In this document: one piece after another, positions 1 through 6,351 of the stretch
How positions within the stretch are numbered: position 1 is the first letter of the stretch
How the letters are laid out: each line of letters opens with the position of its first letter
NCBI GenBank assembly: GCA_964530075.1
Contig: CAZGXU010000035.1
Coordinates: 1 to 21,995 of the forward strand
Length of the DNA: 21,995 nucleotides
Reading direction: 5' to 3'
Source: JANQEA01 sp964530075
GTDB lineage: Bacteria; Bipolaricaulota; Bipolaricaulia; UBA7950; UBA9294
Translations under genes and position numbers: made by a program
Notes under the pieces: model-generated
Database searches by the model: none
The model's input: the letters and a program-made list of their open reading frames with translations, nothing else
What the model was told of the DNA's origin: nothing

Positions 1-1734
1 GTCGACCGGCAGGACGTTGGCGAGCTTGAAGAAGACGGTCTGCATGATCATGTTGATCCGGCCGCCGAGGCCGACCGAGCCGGCGATCTCGACCGCGTCG
101 ATGGTGTAGAACTTGAGCTTCTTCTCGGCGATCGTTCGCTTGAGCGACGCCGGGAGGTGCTCGTTCAGCCCGTCGAGATCCCAGGGGCTGTTGAGGACGA
201 ACGTGCCGCCGTCCTTGATCCCGGCGAGGAGGTCGTACTTGTCGACGTACGCCGGGTTGTGGCAGGCGATGTAGTCGGCGGTCTTGACGAGGTACGACGA
301 TTGGATCGGCTTCGGGCCGAACCGCAGATGGGAGACAGTGGTCCCGCCCGACTTCTTGGCGTCGTAGGCGAAGTAGCCTTGCGCGTACAGGTCGGTGTTG
401 TCGCCGACGATCTTGATCGCGTTCTTGTTCGCGCCGACGGTTCCGTCCGCGCCGAGCCCCCAGAACATGCACTGGATCGTCCCTTCGGGGCTTGCGTCGA
501 ACTCGGCAGGCGTCGGGAGCGACGTGTTCGTGACATCGTCCTCGATCCCGACGGTGAAGCCGTTCTTCGGCTCGTCGAGCGTGAGGTTGTCGTAGACGGC
601 CTTCGCCATCGCCGGGGTGAAGTCCTTCGAACCGAGGCCGTACCGACCGCCGACGATGAGGACGTCCCTGCCCGTGCCCTGGAAGACGCTCTTGATGTCG
701 AGGTAGAGCGGCTCGCCGAGCGCTCCGGGCTCCTTCGTTCGGTCGAGGACACCGATCCGCTTCGCCGAGTCGGGCAGTGCCGTCAGGAAGTGCTCGGTCG
801 ACCACGGCCGGTAGAGGCGGACCTTGACGAGCCCCACTTTCTCGCCTTGGCCGTTCAGATACTGGACCGTCTCCTCGATGACGTCGCAGGCGGAGGCCAT
901 GGCGACGACGACGCGCTCGGCGTCCGGCGCACCGACGTAGTCGAACAGGTCGTACGTTCGACCGGTGAGCTCCGAGACCTGTTTCATCGTCTCGGCGACG
1001 ATCTCGGGGGTCGCGAGGTAGTACTTGTTCGCCGCTTCCTTGTTCTGGAAGTAGATGTCGGGGTTCTGGGCGGTCCCGCGGAGGTGCGGATGCTCGGGGT
1101 TCATCGCCCGCTTCCGGAAGGCCTCGACCGCGTCCCACGGGGTGATCTTCGCCATCTCCTCGTACGGGACGACGTCGACCTTGGAGATCTCGTGCGAGGT
1201 GCGGAACCCGTCGAAGAACGCGAGGAACGGGACCTTCGACTTGAGCGCCGAGACGTGAGCGACCATCCCGAGGTCGATCACTTCCTGGACCGACGCCGCA
1301 GCGAGGAGCGCGAAGCCGGTCTGGCGCGTCGCCATGACGTCGGAGTGGTCCCCGAAGATCGACAGCGCGTGGCCGGCGAGCGCGCGGGCCGAGACGTGAA
1401 AGACTGTGGGGAGAAGCTCGCCGGCGATCTTGTACATGTTCGGGATCATGAGAAGAAGCCCCTGCGACGCGGTGAACGTCGTCGTCAGCGCCCCGGCGAC
1501 GAGCGATCCGTGGACCGCGCCGGCAGCGCCCGCCTCCGACTGCATCTCCGTGACCTGCAACGGCTGGCCGAAGAGGTTCTTCCGACCGTGGGCCGCCCAT
1601 TCGTCGGCGACCTCACCCATCGGTGAGCTCGGGGTAATGGGATAGATGGCCGCGACGTCGCTGAACGCGTAAGCGACGTGGGCCGCGGCCGTGTTCCCGT
1701 CGATGGACATCATCCGCTGCGCATTCCCAGACAT
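1..1734 (-). CDS. nifJ: Pyruvate:ferredoxin (flavodoxin) oxidoreductase, N-terminal half; runs off the left edge
   Basis: PFOR oxidatively decarboxylates pyruvate to acetyl-CoA and CO2 using thiamine diphosphate and passes electrons to ferredoxin; it is a cytoplasmic enzyme typical of anaerobes. The 578 codons present begin with MSGNAQRMMSIDGNTAAAHV and carry the family signature YPITPSSPMGE at residues 31-41, a TASQGLLLMIPNMYKIAGE block near 100, and FRTSHE near 200. They cover domains I and II and the start of the gamma-like domain III; the usual protein is about 1,170-1,200 residues, so the [4Fe-4S] and most TPP-binding parts lie outside the window. The ATG at 1734 is preceded by a good ribosome-binding site (TTGAGGAGGG on the minus strand, 1741-1750). 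It is divergent from the MFS exporter. A related 2-oxoacid oxidoreductase is possible, but the match is to the single-chain NifJ type. Confidence 0.95.
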   Translation of the reverse strand, partial: MSGNAQRMMSIDGNTAAAHVAYAFSDVAAIYPITPSSPMGEVADEWAAHGRKNLFGQPLQVTEMQSEAGAAGAVHGSLVAGALTTTFTASQGLLLMIPNMYKIAGELLPTVFHVSARALAGHALSIFGDHSDVMATRQTGFALLAAASVQEVIDLGMVAHVSALKSKVPFLAFFDGFRTSHEISKVDVVPYEEMAKITPWDAVEAFRKRAMNPEHPHLRGTAQNPDIYFQNKEAANKYYLATPEIVAETMKQVSELTGRTYDLFDYVGAPDAERVVVAMASACDVIEETVQYLNGQGEKVGLVKVRLYRPWSTEHFLTALPDSAKRIGVLDRTKEPGALGEPLYLDIKSVFQGTGRDVLIVGGRYGLGSKDFTPAMAKAVYDNLTLDEPKNGFTVGIEDDVTNTSLPTPAEFDASPEGTIQCMFWGLGADGTVGANKNAIKIVGDNTDLYAQGYFAYDAKKSGGTTVSHLRFGPKPIQSSYLVKTADYIACHNPAYVDKYDLLAGIKDGGTFVLNSPWDLDGLNEHLPASLKRTIAEKKLKFYTIDAVEIAGSVGLGGRINMIMQTVFFKLANVLPVD

Positions 1735-1795
1735 GCCGCTCCCTCCTCAACGGTGCGAAACGTGAAGTGATGGATTCCGTTCGTACTCTGTCCGG

Positions 1796-1824
1796 ATTGT
1801 ATCGGTCGGCTGGCGGTCTCACAA
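1796..1824 (-). promoter_or_regulatory. Sigma-70-type promoter for nifJ
   Basis: Reading leftward, a -35 box TTGTGA (1819-1824) is separated by 17 bases from a -10 box TACAAT (1796-1801). Transcription would begin near 1789, giving a leader of about 55 bases with the ribosome-binding site near its end. Both boxes differ from consensus by one or two bases. The call rests on sequence match and position only. Confidence 0.65.
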
Positions 1825-1943
1825 CGCGTGGACGCGGGATTGGATCGGCCGGATCCGATTTCCGATCTTCGGTGTCCTTCTTCGGCGGGCGCGTCGAACC
1901 CCGCTGCCTCCGGGAGGTATCGGCGGTCGATCGATGCTTCTCC

Positions 1944-1971
1944 TCGACAAAGGAAGAGAGGCTAGTATACT
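1944..1971 (+). promoter_or_regulatory. Sigma-70-type promoter of the MFS exporter, abutting its start codon
   Basis: TCGACA (1944-1949), 16-base spacer, TATACT (1966-1971). The predicted transcription start is about 1977-1979, only some 6 bases before the ATG at 1984. There is no Shine-Dalgarno sequence within that distance, so the message would be nearly leaderless. Confidence 0.6.
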
Positions 1972-1983
1972 GTATGCGTAATC

Positions 1984-3195
1984 ATGTGGACTCCGGAGAG
2001 ATCGCTCCTGCGCAATCGGGACTTCCTGCTTGTCTGGGGCGGGCAGAGCGTCTCGATGCTCGGAAGCCGCGTGTCGTACATCGCGCTGATGTGGTGGGTC
2101 CTGGAGAAGACCGATTCCGCGGCGGCGATCGCCGGCGTCGGGATTGCCGCTGCCCTTCCCAGCCTGCTCCTCGGGCCGATCGCCGGCGCGTACATCGACC
2201 GCCTCGACCGACGGCGCGTGATGGCCGCGATGAACTGGATCAGCGGCCTGATCGTCGGAGCGGCCGGCTTCCTCCTGGTCGCCGGGGCGCTCCGCGTCTG
2301 GGAGGTCTACCTCCTTACGGCGCTGTCTGCGACGGCGATGTCCTTCCATCGCCCGGCGCTCCAGGCGTCGATTCCGAACCTTGTCGAGGGCGATCAGCTG
2401 ACGCGGGCCAACTCGTTCTACCAGGTCTCGCGGAGCGTGAGCGGGCTGGTCGGCCTCGCGCTGGGAGGCGTGCTCGTCGGACTGATCGGGACGGCCCCGA
2501 CGCTCTGGTTCGACGCGGCGACGTTCCTCCTCGCCGGGGGCTCGCTCTTGCTCGTGTCGTTCCCGTCGCCGAGGACCTCCGAGGGGCGGGGGTGGAAGCC
2601 GATCCTGCTGGATACCGTGGACGGGTTCCGGTTCCTGGCCGGCAAGGGGACCCTGCTGTTCATGCTGCTCCTCTTCGGTCTGGTGAACTTCCTCCTTGCG
2701 CCGACGAGCGTGCTGTTTCCGATCATGGCGAGGGACGTCCTCCACGCCGGGGCCGAGGGGTACGGCCTGCTGAGCGCCGCCGTGTCGGCCGGGATGCTCC
2801 TCGGCGGCCTCCTCACGGCGAGCCTGAAGCGATTCAAGCGGCACGGGCTTGGGATCCTCGCCGGGCTCGTGGCCGTCGGCGCGCTGCTGGCCGTCTTCGG
2901 GGTCTCGCGGAATCTGTTCATCTCTCTGGCGGTCCTGGGCGTCCTCGGCGTCTTCGTCGCCGTCGTGAACGTGTTCGAATCGGTCATCTTCCAGTCCCAC
3001 GTTCCGAACGAGCTGCAGGGCCGCGTCTTCGCCGCCCAATTCGCCGTCTGCGACGGCCTCCAACCGGTCTCCCTCGCGGCGATCGGCGGCCTCCTCGTCC
3101 TCATCTCCGCCCCGGTCGTCCTGGTCGGAAGCGGCGTGGCCGTGGCGCTCGCCGGCCTCAGCGGCTTCACCATAAGAGGGATGAAGGAGCTGTAG
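1984..3195 (+). CDS. Major facilitator superfamily exporter (MFS_3 / EntS-like drug or metabolite efflux)
   Basis: This is a 403-residue inner-membrane transporter of normal length for the family, with about 12 hydrophobic segments. It opens with LLRNRDFLLVWGGQSVSMLGS, a start typical of the MFS_3 group that includes EntS-like and macrolide-efflux-like proteins. The cytoplasmic loop between helices 2 and 3 reads GAYIDRLDRRRVM (about residues 67-79), matching the conserved MFS loop G-x3-D-R-x-G/D-R-R. A charged central loop (about 195-205) separates the two halves. Proton-driven export of a small molecule is the expected role; the substrate cannot be read from sequence. The ATG at 1984 has no ribosome-binding site and lies about 6 bases after the predicted transcription start. 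The gap of 175 bases to the next gene shows no clear terminator, so that gene may be co-transcribed. Confidence 0.88.
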   Translation: MWTPERSLLRNRDFLLVWGGQSVSMLGSRVSYIALMWWVLEKTDSAAAIAGVGIAAALPSLLLGPIAGAYIDRLDRRRVMAAMNWISGLIVGAAGFLLVAGALRVWEVYLLTALSATAMSFHRPALQASIPNLVEGDQLTRANSFYQVSRSVSGLVGLALGGVLVGLIGTAPTLWFDAATFLLAGGSLLLVSFPSPRTSEGRGWKPILLDTVDGFRFLAGKGTLLFMLLLFGLVNFLLAPTSVLFPIMARDVLHAGAEGYGLLSAAVSAGMLLGGLLTASLKRFKRHGLGILAGLVAVGALLAVFGVSRNLFISLAVLGVLGVFVAVVNVFESVIFQSHVPNELQGRVFAAQFAVCDGLQPVSLAAIGGLLVLISAPVVLVGSGVAVALAGLSGFTIRGMKEL

Positions 3196-3370
3196 GGGCT
3201 TTCCGAAGGCCGAGATCAACGTCGGATGGACGCGTCGCCCTCGTGTTCCGCGCCTTGAAGGGATCCTCGTGAGTTGGGATGTCCTCCATCGCGCGTGTCT
3301 ACGATTCCCCACGGCGAGGAAGAATTGTCAGTGCATCGATGTCTGCCCGAAAGGGCAAGGAGGTCCTCTG

Positions 3371-3574
3371 ATGAAACGGTGGTTCGCAATCCTGGCGATC
3401 GCGCTCATGCTGACGGGGGTTGCCCTCTCCGTGAGCGCCGATCCGATCAATGTTGGCGGTACGTCTGCCTGTTTCTCGCCGATCAACGTCGGTGGGACCT
3501 GCATCCAGCTGAGCCCGATCAACGTCGGTGGCACGTCCCTGCTGTGCAGCCCGATCAACGTGGGAGGAACCTAG
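3371..3574 (+). CDS. Small secreted PINVGGT-repeat protein, 67 residues, no known family
   Basis: I do not recognise this protein. Residues 1-23 form a classic Sec signal peptide (MKRW, then a hydrophobic core, then V-S-A with cleavage expected after A23). The mature part is about 44 residues: D24 and then four exact copies of PINVGGT starting at residues 25, 37, 49 and 61. The period is 12 residues, and the last copy ends at the stop codon. The five-residue spacers (SACFS, CIQLS, SLLCS) each hold one cysteine, at a different place, and end in serine. The four heptads are identical in protein but use different synonymous codons, which points to selection on the peptide. The ATG follows an AAGGAGGT ribosome-binding site (3357-3363) at about 7 bases, and a strong terminator follows at 3610. 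A structural or self-assembling surface peptide, or the precursor of a processed peptide, are both guesses. Confidence 0.8.
   Translation: MKRWFAILAIALMLTGVALSVSADPINVGGTSACFSPINVGGTCIQLSPINVGGTSLLCSPINVGGT
3443..3571 (+). repeat. Four tandem 36-base units encoding PINVGGT plus a variable pentapeptide
   Basis: Units start at 3443, 3479, 3515 and 3551; the last is truncated after its heptad by the stop codon. The 5' part of each (CCGATCAA...) is nearly identical in DNA. Third positions of the Asn, Val, Gly, Gly and Thr codons differ between units without changing the peptide. The pentapeptide part is diverged in both DNA and protein apart from its last serine. Confidence 0.9.
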
Positions 3575-3609
3575 GCGCGACCGAAGCACCGATCTTGAAG
3601 AAAGTTGTC

Positions 3610-3643
3610 GTTGGGCGGCCGAAGCGGCCGCCCAACTCGTTTT
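3610..3643 (+). terminator. Rho-independent terminator after the PINVGGT-repeat gene
   Basis: A perfect 12-base-pair GC-rich stem (left arm 3610-3621, right arm 3625-3636) closes a 3-base AAG loop and is followed by TCGTTTT. It lies 36 bases after the stop codon and isolates the small gene from the cupin/HD-GYP gene. The T-run is short and interrupted, but the stem is by far the best terminator in the window. Confidence 0.8.
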
Positions 3644-3785
3644 GCCCCCACGCGGACTCGGTGTCGATGATGGGTATCGACCGGCAGATCCAGGAAGAAT
3701 CAAGTAGTACAATCTCCGCGGGCTCCGGCCGGATGACGGGCATCGTGTTCACCCATTCGGGGACTGCAGATCAGAAGGGAGGCGT

Positions 3786-4700
3786 GTGGTCAAGGGGCTG
3801 AGTATCGGACACCGCGGGGACGCAAGGGACAGGGTTCGGAAGCGATCGACGACTCTCGAACTGCTTGCGGGAAGCGGAGCTTTGGAGGTCACCCGGCAAC
3901 GGATCGAAGCCGGCAAGCATTTCAACCTGTATGCGGCCGACGAATGGTCGGGGTTCGAGTTCATCTACCTTCTGGAGGGCTCGTTGACGCTCGAAGATCC
4001 GGAGGCCGGGGAGGTCGAGCTTCAATCGGGGGACTACCTCTTCCACCAGGGGCTCCCCGAGAAGGTCTACTTCCGGGTGAAGACCGATGCCGAGATGCTG
4101 ATGGTGTGCACGCCTCCGAGCTTCCATCTCATTCGCGACGACATGCAGGAGATGATGACCCTCGCTCGATCGGTCGAAGAGAAGGATCCGACGACGGAGG
4201 GGCACTGCTCGCGACTGGAGCGCTTCGCGATCGTGACGGGAGAGCGGCTGGGCCTGCCTGGGGAGGAGCTCATCTCGCTCTCGTACGGCGCCTACCTTCA
4301 CGACATTGGCAAGGTGAAGGTCTCCGATAGGATCCTGAACAAGGGGAGCACCCTGACCGAAGAGGAATGGGACGAAATGGAGCGGCACCCCGAGTACGGG
4401 GCGGCGATGCTCGGTGAGAAGGACTACCTGGGAGGGGCCGCGGAGATCGTCAGGGCTCACCATGAGCGGTTCGATGGGACGGGGTATCCGAAGGGCCTCA
4501 AAGGAGACGCGATCCCGATTGGCGCACGCATTGTTGCCGTCGTCGATACGTACGACGCGATAACGTCCGCGCGTCCGTACCAGAGAGCCCAGGCGAAGCG
4601 CAAGGCCGTCGAGGAGCTGAAGCGGGGTGCGGGGACGCAGTTCGATCCGCGCGTCATCCGCGCGTTCCTCGAGGTGATCGGCGGCGAGGGTGAGGGGTAG
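3786..4700 (+). CDS. Cupin-domain / HD-GYP fusion, probable cyclic-di-GMP phosphodiesterase
   Basis: A 304-residue cytoplasmic protein. Residues about 25-110 form a cupin-like beta barrel (G43-K-H-F, then ...EFIYLLEGSLTL, then LQSGDYLFHQGLPEKVYF). Residues about 125-300 form a complete HD-GYP domain with HDIGK (H172, D173), HH at 225-226, DG-T-GYP at 230-235 and DTYDAITSARPYQ. HD-GYP proteins hydrolyse c-di-GMP; all the metal-binding and GYP residues are present, so activity is expected. The cupin keeps only one histidine of the usual HxH pair and may sense a ligand rather than catalyse. The GTG start at 3786 follows GGGAGG at unusually short spacing (3 bases), but no other start fits before the cupin. 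The last 11 bases overlap the next small gene. The usual sensory neighbour would be a PAS, GAF or response-regulator domain; a cupin is less common. Confidence 0.87.
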   Translation: MVKGLSIGHRGDARDRVRKRSTTLELLAGSGALEVTRQRIEAGKHFNLYAADEWSGFEFIYLLEGSLTLEDPEAGEVELQSGDYLFHQGLPEKVYFRVKTDAEMLMVCTPPSFHLIRDDMQEMMTLARSVEEKDPTTEGHCSRLERFAIVTGERLGLPGEELISLSYGAYLHDIGKVKVSDRILNKGSTLTEEEWDEMERHPEYGAAMLGEKDYLGGAAEIVRAHHERFDGTGYPKGLKGDAIPIGARIVAVVDTYDAITSARPYQRAQAKRKAVEELKRGAGTQFDPRVIRAFLEVIGGEGEG

Positions 4701-4866
4701 GCTGGCCTCCTCGCGCTGGCGTCATGTGCTGTTTCTCGTCCCGTTGGGGCTGGCGATCGGGCTCGCAGTCGGCTGGATCTTCCGCGACCTGCTCTTCGGC
4801 GTCGCCGTCGGCGGCGGCATGGGCGCCGCGTTCGGGCTGCTCCTCGCGCTGCGGAACCCCAGCTAG
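4690..4866 (+). CDS. Small two-helix glycine-rich membrane protein, 58 residues, unrecognised
   Basis: The GTG at 4690 opens a frame that overlaps the end of the cupin/HD-GYP gene by 11 bases, a typical translational coupling arrangement. The product has a basic start (RGRLASSRWRH), a first hydrophobic helix (VLFLVPLGLAIGLAVGWIF, about 13-31), a short RDLLF turn, and a second glycine-rich helix (GVAVGGGMGAAFGLLLAL, about 36-53). The GxxxG-like spacing suggests helix packing or oligomers in the membrane. It resembles small ATP-synthase-assembly-type or glycine-zipper proteins only in general shape. It may partner with the HD-GYP protein. No start ATG and only a weak ribosome-binding site (GGCGAGG) lower confidence. 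Confidence 0.55.
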   Translation: MRGRLASSRWRHVLFLVPLGLAIGLAVGWIFRDLLFGVAVGGGMGAAFGLLLALRNPS

Positions 4867-4870
4867 AAGG

Positions 4871-4922
4871 ACGGGACCGTCCCTGCGGGTGACGGAGCGG
4901 CTACTTCTCTGTCCGGTCCCGT
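4871..4922. terminator. Possible bidirectional terminator between convergent genes
   Basis: ACGGGACCG (4871-4879) and its exact complement CGGTCCCGT (4914-4922) could form a 9-base-pair stem with a 34-base loop that itself holds a small CCC/GGG hairpin. It sits exactly between the stop of the small membrane protein and the stop of the cDPG-synthetase-like gene. A weak TTTT follows on the plus strand. The long loop makes this tentative. Confidence 0.35.
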
Positions 4923-4929
4923 TCCTGTT

Positions 4930-6246
4930 TTACAGGTTCGGCATCCCATCGATCACGCGCTCGAGGTTCGGCAGTCCGATCACCTGCAACTCGTAGCGGA
5001 CCCGGGTCGTCGGAACGTGGAACGTCAGCAGGCGCCCGAGGTCGATCGGCGTCCCGATCACGACGGCGTCGCACTCGGCGCAATCGATCGTTTCCTGAAG
5101 ATCCCGGATCTGCTCCGCGCCGTAGCCCATCGCGGGAAGGAGGTTCCCGATCTCGGGGTAGACGCGATACACCTCGGCGATCGAATCGACGGCGTACGGA
5201 CGCGGGTCGACGATCTCCGCGGCGCTGAACCGGCGGGCCGCGATGACGCCGGCTCCGTACTCCATCCCGCCGTGCGTGAGCGTCGGGCCGTCCTCGATCA
5301 CCAGGACGCGCTTGCCGCGGATGACGGAGGGGTCTTCGACTTGGATCGGGGACGCGGCCTCGATGATCGTCGCGCGCGGATTGTGGTCGACGACGTTCTC
5401 CCGGACGAAGTGGATGTCGTCGAGGGACGCGGTGTCCACCTTGTTGATGACGACGACGTCGGCGAGGCGGAGGTTGACGCCGCTCGGATAATAGAGCAGC
5501 TCGTGGCCGGCGCGGTGGGGATCGACGACGACGATCGAGAGGTCCGCCTTGTAGAACGAGAAGTCGTTGTTCCCCCCGTCCCAGACGATGACATCGGCCT
5601 CGGCCTCCGCCCGGCGGAGGATCTTCCCGTAGTCGACACCGGCGTAGACGATCGTTCCGTTGGCGATGTGCGGCTCGTATTCCTCCCGCTCTTCGATCGT
5701 GCAGTCCTGGCGATCAAGATCCTCGTACGTCTCGAACCGCTGCACCTCTTGCTTGACCAGGTCCCCGTACGGCATCGGATGGCGGATGACGGCGACCTTC
5801 TTCCCGCGCTCCTTGAGGATCTGGCAGACCCGGCGCGTCGTCTGGCTCTTCCCCGATCCGGTCCGCGCGGCGGTGATCGAGATCAGCGGCTTGACCGGCT
5901 CGATCCGGGTGGAGGCCGGACCGAGGAGCATGAAGTCGGCGCCGGCCGCGTTGACGATCGCGGAGCGCTCCATCACGTATTGGTTCGAGACGTCGCTGTA
6001 GCAGAAGACGACGATGTCGACGTTCTCCTCGTCGATCAGGGCGGTAAGCTCGTCTTCGGACTGAATCGGGATTCCCGCGGGATACAGATCGCCCGACAGC
6101 TCGGGGGGATACGTGCGGCCTTCGATGTCCGGGATCTGCGTCGCGGTGAACGCTACGACCTCGTAGTCCTCATTGTCGCGGAAGTACGTGTTGAAGTTGT
6201 GGAAGTCGCGCCCGGCAGCCCCCATGATGATGACGCGCTTTCTCAT
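4930..6246 (-). CDS. Cyclic 2,3-diphosphoglycerate synthetase-like P-loop GTPase/ATPase
   Basis: A 438-residue cytoplasmic protein, close to the family length. The N-terminal ~115 residues form a Rossmann-like domain (MRKRVIIMGAAGRDFHNFN). A P-loop follows (ARTGSGKS, residues 127-134), with a DGGNND block and an INKVD guanine-type motif in the C-terminal half. In the archaeon Methanothermus fervidus the family makes cyclic 2,3-diphosphoglycerate, a thermoprotectant, from 2,3-diphosphoglycerate and ATP. Many bacteria carry homologues whose role has not been shown, so the activity here is inference. The ATG at 6246 has a GAGAGGA ribosome-binding site and its own promoter. It stands alone, convergent with the HD-GYP pair and divergent from pgsA. 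Confidence 0.85.
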   Translation of the reverse strand: MRKRVIIMGAAGRDFHNFNTYFRDNEDYEVVAFTATQIPDIEGRTYPPELSGDLYPAGIPIQSEDELTALIDEENVDIVVFCYSDVSNQYVMERSAIVNAAGADFMLLGPASTRIEPVKPLISITAARTGSGKSQTTRRVCQILKERGKKVAVIRHPMPYGDLVKQEVQRFETYEDLDRQDCTIEEREEYEPHIANGTIVYAGVDYGKILRRAEAEADVIVWDGGNNDFSFYKADLSIVVVDPHRAGHELLYYPSGVNLRLADVVVINKVDTASLDDIHFVRENVVDHNPRATIIEAASPIQVEDPSVIRGKRVLVIEDGPTLTHGGMEYGAGVIAARRFSAAEIVDPRPYAVDSIAEVYRVYPEIGNLLPAMGYGAEQIRDLQETIDCAECDAVVIGTPIDLGRLLTFHVPTTRVRYELQVIGLPNLERVIDGMPNL

Positions 6247-6278
6247 CTTCCGTCCTCTCTTTGCAGGTGCGTGCCGGG

Positions 6279-6307
6279 ATTATATCGACCGCCCGAAACC
6301 CCGTCCA
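6279..6307 (-). promoter_or_regulatory. Promoter of the cDPG-synthetase-like gene
   Basis: Leftward: TGGACG (6302-6307), 17-base spacer, perfect TATAAT (6279-6284). The predicted start is near 6272, leaving a leader of about 26 bases that includes the ribosome-binding site. It is back-to-back with the pgsA promoter. Confidence 0.65.
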
Positions 6308-6316
6308 CGAAGCCGG

Positions 6317-6345
6317 TTGTCGATTCCAGGGGGGCCTCTTATGAT
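6317..6345 (+). promoter_or_regulatory. Promoter of pgsA, predicting a leaderless transcript
   Basis: TTGTCG (6317-6322), 17-base spacer, TATGAT (6340-6345). The expected transcription start (6351-6353) coincides with the ATG at 6352. No Shine-Dalgarno sequence precedes that ATG. Confidence 0.6.
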
Positions 6346-6351
6346 CGGGGT

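Noticed and set aside
157..1626. Long plus-strand open reading frame opposite nifJ
   Set aside because: It is arginine- and valine-rich low-complexity sequence with no family resemblance, lying antisense to a clear PFOR. Such frames arise from strong third-position GC bias.
3214..3225. A 12-base match (GATCAACGTCGG) to the second PINVGGT unit, upstream of the small gene
   Set aside because: Short, out of frame with the small gene and not repeated; it could be a relic of the array but chance is as likely.
1819..3312. Long minus-strand frame opposite the MFS exporter
   Set aside because: Its composition (Arg, Glu, Gln, His rich) is a shadow of a hydrophobic membrane-protein gene; no start context or homology.
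3196..3370. Search for a promoter of the PINVGGT gene
   Set aside because: TTGTCA (3325) and TACGAT (3300) occur but do not pair at proper spacing. The gene may be read from the MFS promoter or use another sigma factor.
3708..3713. TACAAT as a possible -10 box for the cupin/HD-GYP gene
   Set aside because: No acceptable -35 hexamer at 16-19 bases and no extended -10; the position is plausible but unsupported.
5017..6351. Plus-strand frame continuous with pgsA, opposite the cDPG-synthetase-like gene
   Set aside because: It is antisense to a convincing gene and only happens to be in frame with pgsA; the true pgsA start is at 6352.
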